A DNA stretch of 64,000 nucleotides from Fasciolopsis buskii. Taxonomy: Eukaryota > Platyhelminthes > Trematoda > Plagiorchiida > Fasciolidae. Under the pieces are notes generated by a model. It saw nothing but the letters and a program-made list of their open reading frames with translations. It had not been told where the DNA came from and ran no database searches. A program made the translations under genes and the position numbers. The stretch is from positions 62,001-126,000 of the forward strand of contig LUCM01002277.1 of the NCBI GenBank assembly GCA_008360955.1, read 5' to 3'. Each line of letters begins with the position of its first letter. Position 1 is the stretch's first letter. Below are positions 13,399 to 24,818 of this stretch, piece by piece.

Positions 13399-13565
13399 AG
13401 TTTCGTAAATACAAACACGAGGTCAGAGACACGATTGGGCCCACAGACATCAATGACCGGTTGTTCTAAAACGAATGCGTCCAACTGGGTTACAAACGGG
13501 CGGAATTGGAATGTGAGTTGTGATGTTATCAGAACTGAAAGTTTTGTTTCCCACGCATATACATT
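13399..13565 (-). CDS. Candidate internal exon, unknown product
   Basis: A 167-base minus-strand stretch sits between a very strong acceptor (long pyrimidine tract ending gtttttttcag-like, exon base 13565) and a donor (aaact|gtgagg). It is open throughout and encodes about 55 residues, including LTFQFRPFVTQLDAFVL. No family is recognised. The plus strand over almost the same interval (13401-13512) is also open between an acceptor and a good donor (ggaat|gtgagt), so at least one of the two is coincidence. The minus reading has the better acceptor. Treat this as a lead only. Confidence 0.17.
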
Positions 13566-14178
13566 CTGAAAAAACAAGCACTAGCTGGGGAAAGGATGAA
13601 AATGTTAACTCTCGTGATTTATCACTCGTCCCAATGACCAAACTTAGCCAAAGCTTCAGTGCCCTGTTTGTCTGTGTTCGTGTGTGCTTATGCAAAGGTT
13701 ACAAGAAAGTTATTTCAGACTGTATGAATCCACCTTTTCGAAGCAGACATGGACCTGCAAATTCACAGTTGTTCATTAGACTTCATAAGGTATACGTCTT
13801 CGGGTTCACAGAAATTCCACAATGTGTTTGTTTGCCTCAAAATTCCACCTAATCTTCACCTCTCTGAGTTCAAAAGTTTGTAAAATTATGAGTAACCATA
13901 AATATGGATGTTGTCTCTGTTCTTCTAGTGCAATAAGTAAATGCCTGGATATTCTGACAAAATACGTACGTTTATCCAAACTGTCGTCTTGATACATCCA
14001 AGAAACCTTAGTTCGCGAAACCCCGGAAACAAAGCACAAGTCCGTTCGCGTGAAGTGTATCCACAACAATTCCCGTTCTATGTTTGAATTTGCTTGCAAA
14101 GTGAAAATGGATTTACTGGAAATGGAACACATGTGTGGTCCACGTTTTCGCATCCCAGTTCGGGCGCGGTTGATATGC
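13566..14178. other. No recognisable gene; chance-length frames
   Basis: Open frames of 110 (plus) and 115 (minus) codons overlap here. Both lengths are expected by chance at this base composition, and neither translation shows a domain I know. The minus frame begins after an acceptor-like gttccatttccag and runs toward a donor-like cagagag|gtgaag. Confidence 0.4.
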
Positions 14179-14275
14179 GCTGCTGATGATTCCTAACAAC
14201 GATGAGACAGCTGTACATTGCTTCCATGGTTTCTTTATAGTGAGTTGGATGATTATATCACAGGGTGAATTATTT
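14179..14275 (-). mobile_element. LINE 3'-end fragment
   Basis: On the minus strand this is a truncated copy of the 3' end also found at 31801-31905 and at 60951-61025. The shared core on plus reads taacaacga-gacagctgtac-ttgcttccatggttt. The element ends on a short, degenerate ATC/ATG-type tail. The 60.95 kb copy is joined to a recognisable endonuclease/reverse-transcriptase relic, so I assign this fragment to the same non-LTR retrotransposon family. It has no coding capacity. 5' truncation to about 100 bases is typical of LINE insertion by target-primed reverse transcription. Confidence 0.65.
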
Positions 14276-16729
14276 TATGAAAACATTTACGAGAGCTGGT
14301 TTGAATATGGATGCACTAAGCATTGACTAAAAACTTACCGTTCCTAAAGTAAGCTGTTCAACTTTTGAGTAGTTTCTTGAATCGCAAATCCGAGGCTAGT
14401 TCCACTTTTACCGTTACTACACGTATGTGGATAATTTTTGAAGTTCGCACACGCCATCCTCGTTGTATGAAGACACCTATTTTTATGACAGCTGGGAGAA
14501 TGCATTATTCAGGAATAGACATTTTGCTATTCATACTGTGAGAAAAGGCAGTAGTTTGTTGGACGATTTGCAAAAGCGTTAGTTTCCGTGAATCGCTCGC
14601 CGTTGACCTTGGGATCACTAAGATGCATTTAGCCATTTGGATAACAGATGGCAAAACGTTTCATAGAATAGCACGACTGGCAGGAATGCATCATTGATCG
14701 CCGTTTGCCAAAAGGAAATTCGGAGGGTTCTGATTTCGACGAAGACAAAAATTCAGGCCTAGGTTCGTTTCGTTCAAAGGTCAAATTTGCTGCTCCCGTA
14801 GCCGAATCTACATTTTGTCACCTAGTAGCAAGGACTACCTAACAGTAAAGTAAAGACCGGTATCAACGCTACATGAACACAACCTGTGGAATGAGCTTCG
14901 CTTCCCGGATTATTGTAAGCCTTCTCTACAAGACGATAATCCAGCAGAAACAGGGTCATCAGAAGAATGATTCGCCCAAGCAGTGGATAGTGTCAGATAA
15001 TTCGACAGTGCTGGTTCAACAAATCATGCACGAGCATCGGCTAATGGGTTTCGTAAGCCGTGGATTAACTGTTATGGATATTCATGGGCACACGAGCAAA
15101 CTTATCAAGTTTGGCTATATTTACTTCGAAGGACTCCGCATTCAGCACCTGTAAGAGTCGCAGTCTCTTACCAAAATGAACTTGGAGTTTACCACACATC
15201 ACCTTAAAAAATATCGGTTACACGATGATTAATTTCAGTGAAAGATAATCGAATGGCCTGTAATGTGGGGTTGGGACCTTTATTGTGTTTGATGCTGTCT
15301 CGCACAATAACAGTTTTTACCATTTCCTATTGATTTTCCGGTTGTATTTTAATTGAAGCGATTAAGACAATCGCCTTTTGTTTCATTGGATATTCCGCCT
15401 GACTGAAAACTTTATCGTCAGGGGTTTGAAAAACAAATTTCAAGATGAGAAATGCGACCAAGAAACAAAACGTTTACAGTTTCCTGTGATAAGGTCACGG
15501 AAAACGCGTACACGCTTTGGGGAAAGGTGGATGATCGCACCACTACCAATACAATGAGAGAATACGAAGAATCTGAAGTTGTCTTGCTCAACGATTCGCG
15601 ACTTCATGAAGCGATGACTTTCCTAGGTTAAGAGCTGACTCGTCCTTGGAGATCCAAAACCTGTGGTTGGAATCATCACTTGTTTGAACGGAAGACTAGG
15701 TATACCAACCAAACTGGTTTGAGAATAATCTGACAGAAGAATATCAAAAGAATATCACAAATGTCAGAAGACTGCTTGCCTTGGGCAGTATTAGCATTGA
15801 TCCAACGCCGAATTCAATTTCAGAAATCTCAGACCTGGTTAGCTCTCTGAGTGTCCATTCGGTGACAATGAGTACAAACAACAAATATTTCACACTGTCA
15901 CTGGAATTATGGAAAGGTCTCTTGCAGGAAGTGGGGTCTGATTGGACGTCCGTTCACAAACAAAGCTGGCATAGCAACTGTCAAAAACGAGCTCGGGCAA
16001 GCAACATTGATTAATGATTTCTGATAATTCGTCAATTAGTCAACGATGAGACGAACTGATACGCCTTACTCATGTCAAACATACTGAACCGTGAAACTGA
16101 GAAACTGTTCATTTGGAAATTGGGCATACTTACGATTATTGGTGAAACCAAGCAATTTGTCCATTTTTCTAATTAACACATTCTGCATATTTTGTTTAGA
16201 TTTCATTATCTCGGCTTTTACTTTCACAGGTTACTATTCGATGGAAACCGACTTGACACTGATCGATCGATTTTCTCCGCCTCATCATAAATAGCTACGA
16301 AGCTAGATCGGATATTCGATTGCAAACCGGCCTTGGAAAACCTTATCCTTGATAATTTAATTGTTGGCTCATTACAAATAATTCAGATCGTGTTGTTTTC
16401 AAATATCAATTGGCTCTAAAACGAGGAAAGTGCAGGCTTAAAAATTGGACGGAAGGTAGATAGGTGGGCGGGCAAAATTGGAAATCCAAAACCTAAACAA
16501 GCATTACGTAATCAAGGTCCCTAAAATCCCTGATGGAAAGTATAGGTAGCGCTCGTCTGTTTTAGTACTTCAATGATCTGGAAACGTTTTTTCCATGTCC
16601 AGAACACCCAACCCGGATTTGGTGCTAATTTCCTCTGAATTCCTGATTGTTAATCCGTCGCCTCACTGACGTGCTATTTGTTACCGAGCTCATTGCCGTC
16701 CAGAAGTAATTATCCATACCCGGATGTAT
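14276..16729. other. No recognisable gene
   Basis: AT-rich DNA with only short open frames (longest about 93 codons at 14873-15154). No domain, repeat or signal that I can support. Confidence 0.45.
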
Positions 16730-16910
16730 CTTTCATTATTTTGCTTCCTTTGATAATGAAACAAAAATGTACATCACTTTTCAGGAAGGGAACCGAGGCC
16801 AACAAATGGCTGCCGATTGGGGAAGCTGACCGGCGGTGTGATGATTCGAACTCACGACCTTCGCTTGAAAACTTCGCTACCTTATCCTTTTGACTATCGA
16901 CGACCACTAG
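16730..16910 (-). repeat. tRNA-derived SINE, family A, copy 1
   Basis: On the minus strand this copy has a tRNA-like head (start near 16900; B box gagttcgaatc, complement of 16843-16853). The family body follows: cgccggtcagcttcccc, then a cggcagccatttgttggcc-type stretch. It ends in an AT-rich tail around tcattatcaaagg. The same order of head, body and tail is found at 21632, 33747 and 46878. Divergence among the four is substantial, so these are old insertions. This copy has the best preserved promoter boxes of the four. Confidence 0.8.
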
Positions 16911-19900
16911 TTGGTAACAAAGCCTCACATCCCAAGGATTTATCGGTATGGTTCTGAAGGTGCGCAACAAGGTGCTGTGCCCGTTCGCTCGACGGATATT
17001 TTTACTGATTGCCCAAAAGGTGGAGGGATTTTTTGGCCTGTAGAGCAGCACAAAGTTAACATATATCCACTAATGTGGATTTATGGTTTCGATGCCAACG
17101 GCGACAGAGAAGTCGCTTAAGACCACACATTGTTCGTGAGAATTTTGCAATCATCCGTCAATTGGTATGCATAGATCCATGTAGTACATTTCACTATGTC
17201 AGTCTCTCAGTCTACGAACGGAATCGGGAGTTGAGCAGAACATGTATAGACTGTTTCCTGACCCTTTTATTGAGCAAGCCCAGTTTACTTCCGGTAGAAA
17301 AGGGACGCTCTGTTGACTGCCTGCCAACGGCGCTGTCAGACTGAATGCTGACTTTCCTTGCTTGATTTGTTACACGCAAATGGGCAGACCTCATTTATTT
17401 TGAATGTGAATACATCAAGGATTAAAAAGTTGCTGTCATAGTTCAGAACAGAATCTTAAACGTTGATATTTGGTCAGCTTCTCTTTCTCCGAGTTTCAAT
17501 GGGTTCAGATGTCACGACATATCCCAATTGTTGCTTCGCTTGAAATAAGGCAAAAGCAGTTATAAAAAATCTGTTTTCTTTTTTCTGCAAGCCACGAGTA
17601 AATACTTCTATCGTCCATTATCAAATATCGTGGAACTTGATTTTTTTAATCATCTGTTGTGACGAACACGTGTCACAGGAAAATACTGTGCAAACCTAGA
17701 AAATCATCTTTTGTTTTATCAGAAAACACATGTACACGTCAGTAAATTCGTAACCGCCTGAAGTATTCCCTTTGATTTTGGTGAGCTCCAGAAAATGTTA
17801 CTTTGCTGAGTGAGAAGGTTTCTTGCTTTGTTTACAAGATTCGTGAAATGCATCTGTTGATTCCATGTCGTTTGATCAATTGGAATTGCGGACACCGACC
17901 GAAACAAACACTTTGGTCCACTTTCCGAATTCGCTCAGACACAATGAATTCGACAGTTGGCGGCGTGGACACCGCCGTTTGCCCATATTTTTACAAAGCA
18001 AATTTGAGTTTTGCCCTATCTCACTCACTCGACTTGTTGCTTGTGCCAAAATAATTTTGAACCTCAAAACAACGTAAAGTTTAGCTGTTATCGGGTTCTT
18101 ATTATCATTTTAAAATTGCCTGTATGCGGTATTATTTCTATTCAATAGTGTATGATGTAAAGGGTTGAAAATTAATCCCTTTTGAATTTCAGGATCATCC
18201 ATTGCACTCCAATAGGTCGAATAAAATATATTTATACAGAAATAGTTTCGGACCTTAATATAAGTAAATCTACTAGACTTTACATCATGGTCAAACTTTG
18301 ATAATAAATAGACGTAAATATTCTGCTAATTATTCATGCCAAAACTCAGTGAATAAGCCTGAGACCAGTGTATGGTGATATCAGGCATCCTTCGAAATAT
18401 AGGATTAGCAAATTCTGCTGTTCATCTACGGACGTGAAACCATTCCGTTTGTTGTAAAAGCAATCTCCATTAAGTGATTTTGGCATTAGGAAAAATAAGC
18501 TACCTCGAAGAGTACCCCATGACTGGGCATCAGTTATACGAGCCATCCTGTTTCTGCCACGATAATGGCCAATCTTCTCACTATAGATTCCTATCCAAAG
18601 TGTGGGTTGTTACGGACTTAACGATGAAACTGGGAAAGATTTGGATTGGTGATTTTAATCTTAATCGCTTAATAAAATTAGCATTTAAAGTGTCATTTGT
18701 AAGTGAAGTCTCCCTGCAGAAATTTCGTAGGGTGGAACCAACGGTGTGCACATTAGTTCGAAAGCTAAGCATCCGCAAATGTGCAAATTTAGCGAACGGG
18801 GAAAGGAAAAAAGTGAATTCCTGTGTATGCATTTGCGTGTGTGTTTGTGTGTGTTCGTATGTCTGTAGTAAGAATATCAATAAAGGAGTGCTTTAATGAG
18901 TAAGACTGATTCCTATGCATGCGTAAATAAATATATGCACATATTCCACGTGAGAAAAACCAGGTTCAGCATGGTATTAGTTTCATCTACGAAAGCAATA
19001 TGCAAAACTAAATCCTTTAGAAACTATTATGGAAATCGTTAAACGATGCATCAGCAGAAAACAATTTGTCACCAGTCGGAGCAATGATAAAAGGATTTTG
19101 ACTTACCCAAAACCAAGAATTGTAATGTAATTCAAAGTGTTGCTTTAATTCGCATTGTTTGGCAATTGATTCCCACATGGGACGTGGTTGCCATCTATTG
19201 AAATTTTGATACCCGGTTCCCTGATTCCATCTGGGTACACCAGAATAGCTCTGCTCTCGTTTTAGGAGCCGTGATGATCAAAACAAGAATTTATTCCACC
19301 TAATTGAAATACGAGATAGAAAAACAGTCTTGCAAAATTTTGTGAGGATAAGTTACGCAAGATTTCGTGTTGAATTGAAAATCCACATGCGTTTTACACA
19401 ATCAAATGTTGACATGACAAACGTGAAGTGAGCGAATAACTTTTCGCGGTTGCGTGATGTCATTTATGAACCCGGTTTTATCCTTGTTAAGAGCCGTCAG
19501 TAGCACATATACACTGCCCTAAACAAGGGTATGAATCGGAGACGAACAACTTTGAGTCGAATGCCTCGGCCATTGAGTCGATTCGGCAGGCACTTAATGG
19601 TTTGTTGAACTTTATCACGTGATGTCACACGGATCCATTGTTGCTTTTTGCACCATTACGGGGCTAGCATACAACAGTCGACCTCCTTTTTGTACATAGC
19701 GCATGCACGATGGAAGCTCAGAACCTGATCTACAGCACTTATCTGTTTGTTTTGCTTCGATAATGAGGAATTATAAGTTTTTAGACGTCCCCCGACTAGT
19801 GCGCCGATACCGATTTTAAGTTGTGCTCTGACTCCACCTCATGTGGACTGCTTTCGAGCACGAAGGTTCTCCATCGCACGTTGATTTGTTGTATAGAAGC

Positions 19901-21631
19901 GAAATAAAGTTGTAATGATTAGTGCCAGTTACAAGAGTGTGTCCGATTGATATTTTACAATTTGATTGTATTTCTGTTCAGGTTTTCTCTTTAGACGAAA
20001 TCTACCGATCGATATGAGTTTCCTCCTTATTCACTCGGCCAGACAATCAAACAAGGTAAGGGAGGCTGCATCCGCGTTTCAGTCGTCAAATGCTTCAAAT
20101 GAGTACGTCAAGAACAACAGAGAATTTTCGTACAATGTTTATTCTTATTTGTGTTTGTTCACAATGCATTCGCATGTCATAGAAAAGCCTTGCATCACTT
20201 GGAGATCAGCCATCTGATGAGCTAAAGCCTGTCTCCTGTGAAATACTGCGCCCGATAAACGTGCGGTATCATGCAGTGTTGATTTTCAATGAACCGTTAC
20301 GAATCACCCTGGGTTTTGATTGATAAGTGAAATAGCATGGATAAGATTCATACTGAGGCGAAAACAGTTGAATACTGTCATAACTACGCGAAGTCTTATT
20401 TGTGCTTTAGACAGCATCATTCACCCAGCACACTGTTGAGATTCACAATGAACATTCTTTTCCTTATAACTCAAATTGGTTTGAATATGAACAATCACCG
20501 TGTGCACGGATGGTTGGGAATTTCACTTAAAAAACAAATTTTTCCTACGCACTAGTCATAGCCGATTCATAATAGATTGAAATTCTTTGTATGAACTGGT
20601 GAAGTGATTATTCAATAGAAGGAAAATCATACTCGTTAAGGTTAGACTCAGCTTTTGGGAAAGTGAGAATAGTCAAAGTAACCCCGATTGCTCGGGACGA
20701 TTCTAAAATAAAGTGACATTTTTCTGCAGAACATTAGATTTGACAATTTGAGGTTACTAACAAGGCGTTTTCCTTCCACTATGCTTCCGGTAAAACTTTT
20801 GAATCACTAGAAAAAACATTTTAAAGAGTGACTATTCATGCCATACTTATCTGTGAAAACCGTCGCTTCACATTTAGTATAATTATACCTATATATACTT
20901 ACATTTTTTATATGGATATATGTACGTTCACCAAAGATGACGTCAAACGCAGCCGATCTCTTATCCACTAGTCCCAAGTGCGGCTTTTGCCTGAAAAGCT
21001 AAATCAATCACAAAACCACACCAAAGGAACGAAGACATTTCGCAAGTCATATTAGTTGAGCATAGAATTAGTCGAAAAATTTTGCTGATTCCTGCCTTGT
21101 TGAGGGGAACACCATTTTAACATTTGTACTTGAGCAAATTTGTCTTATTTTGGCTATTGGTAGCTCGTCTAATCTAACTTATCTAGAAATACAGCAAAAG
21201 GCCCGAATGCGAACGTATCACAATGGCAAACGTACGATTGTTTGCCAACCTGTTTGTATATCTTTACACGTTTGAAGTAGTCACCTTCTCCTCCGCGAAA
21301 AATATCAAGCAGGGTTTACAATTTCCATGAAATAATTCACCGGTTGATATCGGTTTCATCATCTCATATGATTGGTACCATCGGATGCGATTGCTTTACC
21401 TAGATACTGTGACCCCAAGGCTACTGGTTAGCAGTGCTAACATTCACTTCAACTAGCCTGTTTCAGACAGTTGATTTCGATTTCCGTGCCATTATCTCAA
21501 CAATCTGAATTGCATGAAGGTGAGTTTAAAGAGGATGACAATCGATGCAAGGCATCTGAATTAAGATAAATTTCGAGTTGTAAAACTGTCCACCAAAGTT
21601 TCGAAACACGTATTAACAAAATTATCTCAGC
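16911..21631. other. No recognisable gene
   Basis: Only chance-length open frames. The longest, 140 codons at 18474-18896 on plus, ends in a translated GT-rich patch (18836-18860) and shows no known domain. Nothing else in this stretch is recognisable. Confidence 0.45.
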
Positions 21632-21806
21632 TGTTTAAGTAGTCATTATCAAGACGTGACCATATGAAGGTCTCCGATTCGAATCTTCCAGCCATAGACA
21701 AACTTCTCCATTTGGCATCTGTTTGTTGATTGCAGACCCCTTCTTGAAAAATGATCTAATTTTTGATTGCTCCATTAATTGGAAGAAAAGGAAGGATAGA
21801 GAAGAC
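21632..21806 (+). repeat. tRNA-derived SINE, family A, copy 2
   Basis: Plus-strand copy with B box cgattcgaatcttcc (21675-21688). The body has decayed forms of the family words (acaaacttctccatttggca, then tgtttgttgattgcag). The tail is at about 21770-21806. Family membership comes from the order of matching blocks with 16730-16910 read in reverse complement. Confidence 0.75.
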
Positions 21807-24701
21807 AAAAAGGTAGTGCCGGGCATACATGTTTGACGAGTAGTAACAACGGTGAATGTTATTCGGTGCTTTTGGTGGATTTTTGTCCACCTTCCTTCGA
21901 GAAAAACACGATAGGTACAACAAAGCCCCGTAAGTTGTTGCCTTACGACGCCTTCCTGTAAGTTGGCCTTCCCTAAGGAAAGACTAATCTCGCGGCCGTG
22001 CACATCCATAATAATTCAAATGAGATTTCAAAGCTAGTTTTGAAAACACATGACCGACATTCATAAAGAAGCTTCGAATTGTAAGATCTTCAAGGCGGAA
22101 TCGTTTTCACGTAAATTTTAACCCAAGATTTTCGCAAATCAATTTGTTTGTATTTTCCGAGTGATTCGGACTGGCTGGCACGCGAATGGAAAATAACACT
22201 TAGAAACCGAGCATACCCCGAATAGCTCAACCGGAGAAAATTTAGCAGACTATGAAACAAAACTGCACGTGCGACTAGCCTGGTTGGAATTTGTCTGTGA
22301 AGCTCTTGGAAAAAGACAAGAATAGTGACATGGACAATTTCTGGAGTTCGTTGTTTTGCTTTGCATGAGATCCCCTACAGAATTGGCAGATAGACAGAAC
22401 TTCAGAACTTCCAAATACGATCCTCCTAATTGGCTAGAATATTCCGCGTTATTATGGTCATCCGGTGACCGTCACGCGTTCGCAATCCGTGTGCAAGTAT
22501 AGACTATGTACACCAGATTTATGTTTTGACACTAAACAAGATTATCTTGATCAGTTGGCCACACTCAGTCCCAACAAATCTTATCAGAAGACAAACTAGA
22601 AGAAACTATTAAGTGTATGCTCCAATCACACCATGGATCTAGTTGGTTGTTGTCAATTTCGTGTAACACAAACCGATCGTTGACCTGAAAATCACAGGAC
22701 ATTTGAGCTTAGCTGCTTTGGGATTGTCATTTTACGGCTCGGTAAGGGCCTGACTTGTGACCGTTTTCATGGTGCAGCTTGTGCCCGGTGCAACTAACTG
22801 GAAGAGGTCTGGCGTCAGTCGGACGCATGATTTGATATGGACCACGTGCCCGGAGGAAATTATAGCTGCGTTTTTACCGAATCGGATGAGGCAAACTCAA
22901 CTGTACTATACAGTCAGACAAGATCGGTTAGATCAGAATAGATTACTCATGATAGATACTAATTGCATAATAGAGTTAGGACCGATTCTACTGATTAGTA
23001 CTAGTTCTTTTCTAGTCCTACTGTGCTTTGACGGACAACTACAGCTGCTTACATCTTCGTACGTCAGTTGACTAGTTGGACCGTCATTACCGATAAATGA
23101 AAAGTTTAGCTTACAGCAACTCACTTAATGAATGCTGGCCTGCTTTGTATTTCTATAAATTGTTTGTTTTTTCCGTCTGTGATTATTACTAGCTAATGCG
23201 ATTATTAGTAGCTGATGTGAACGGGTTCAATTAGATAAATGGATCAAAGTGTATTCACAAAATAAAATTCTTAACAAGTGGCCATTTCGGTTGTCGTTAG
23301 TAATTTTACTCCAAACGATTTTTATTCGCTTCTTTTCTGGTAATTTTGTTGAGTTCCGCTCCTAACTACTAGAGAAAGTGAACACACATGATTGGAGTCA
23401 CATGCATAATCTGTGGTTCATTGTTTCTGCACGTCCTCTTGTTAATACTTACGTTTAAAATTACACGATCAATAACAGTTTCACGAAATCACTTACACAA
23501 CCCCGCGAAGTACAAAGGTTCCGTCTAGTGGACGATCTCTTCTTTATCTCTCTATCTCTCCGCTCTTTATTCCTACTTGAGGTCCTGTTCGGTATCACTG
23601 AAACGAAAGTCGGCTACCAGTGATATTGCTTCAGAAGTTTTAGTCTCCGCTACTTGAGTTCATCCCATCATCCTCTAAGTTTACGGACTAATGACAAGCC
23701 GAACTTTCCGGTCACTCAATACTGAATGTAATTGCCCCTTTTTGCCCAACACTGCCTGTTTTTGTTCGCTATGTGTTATGACATCGGTGGTCTTCATTCT
23801 TGTTTCAGTCGCACCAATCTGTGGTAAATTTTTTTCAAACGTACATTACTTTTAGTAATTTGCGCACTACTTAGTCATCACTTGTTCAAAGGGATCCTCA
23901 AAAGCACTGGACCGGTAAATTTCATTACAGTTAAAACCATTATTAGTTTAACTTTTCTACCAATAGTTAAGATCTTGACACGAAATGATGGATGAATAGC
24001 CGAGCACGTTAGACAATAACATAAGTGAAACGGCTCTCGCTATTTGATTGAATGCTGACAATCTATTAGACACTGGAGTTTGTAGCCACAGATTGGTGCT
24101 CACACGGTCATATAATATTTTAATAGTCGCCATTCATAAAGAAAGGAGAGAAAGAACGCGGAAAACATTTGAGTGTTTTGTAATATGAATGGATTATTAG
24201 AGCAACGACTGAAATACGTATGCGGTAATGATGTCTGGATTGAAAATTCCTGTATGAATGTTGAAACCTCTCAGCTGCTCCATTGCCGGTTCATTTTTTC
24301 TCGGAGCGTTGATAACTTGCAGAACCAACATTTACTTGACTGTCACAAAAAAGTCATAAATCCCCATGGGATGTTACAGATAAAAAACTATCTATTCTTA
24401 TGCATCTAAAGCTTCCGTTGCTCTCTTGATTTTAGGGCATAAACAGTTAAATCACACCTACTCAAATCAATTTGCCAAACACAATTGTTCGCTTGCTTAT
24501 ACTGAACCTCTTTGGATGCTTGTATCTAACAATTTATGCGATCCTTAATTAACCGGGAACAGAAGCAGACTTTCAGTTAACCCTGAAGGACATCCTGACC
24601 TAGCGTGGAATTAACTAGATTCTACTTCGATCACGAAGTCCAAAATTTATGATGCGTCACTCTCGAATCAGGGATAGTATTTCCAAACAGGATTAGACAG
24701 T
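21807..24701. other. No recognisable gene
   Basis: Contains a short tandem duplication of about 18 bases at 23181-23217 (gattattactagctaatgc, then gattattagtagctgatgt). No coding sequence is recognised. Confidence 0.45.
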
Positions 24702-24818
24702 AGTATGTTTCGCATACGGATGGATGAAAAAAATTCCCCGGAAGCACACAACTGGTATCGCGGTTATTGCCGCTGTCCACGCATGTGTACCCAGTGTTAT
24801 TTTGTACAACTATCCAAT
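24702..24818 (+). repeat. Dispersed repeat matching one arm of the 56.5-56.8 kb hairpin
   Basis: The order of blocks gtatgtttcgcata, ggatggatgaa, ccggaagcacacaac, gcggttattgccgct and acccagtgtta matches the left arm at 56511-56626. It also matches the reverse complement of the right arm at 56687-56804. It is therefore a mobile or duplicated unit of unknown class, present here once and there twice in opposite orientation. On the minus strand a short frame is open across it (Cys-rich, with a GNFFHPSVCETYY stretch). The matching frames of the other copies contain stops. Confidence 0.7.

Noticed and set aside
18474..18896. 140-codon plus-strand open frame, among the longest in the window
   Set aside because: At about 40% GC roughly two dozen stop-to-stop intervals over 100 codons are expected in six frames of 64 kb. 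This one ends in a translated GT-rich patch and shows no domain or splice context.
20210..20270. CTGATGAG followed by GTGAAAT, suggestive of a hammerhead ribozyme
   Set aside because: No stem II can be paired between the two core motifs, and the GAAA is not preceded by the required pairing C. Flatworm hammerheads have a clear short stem there.
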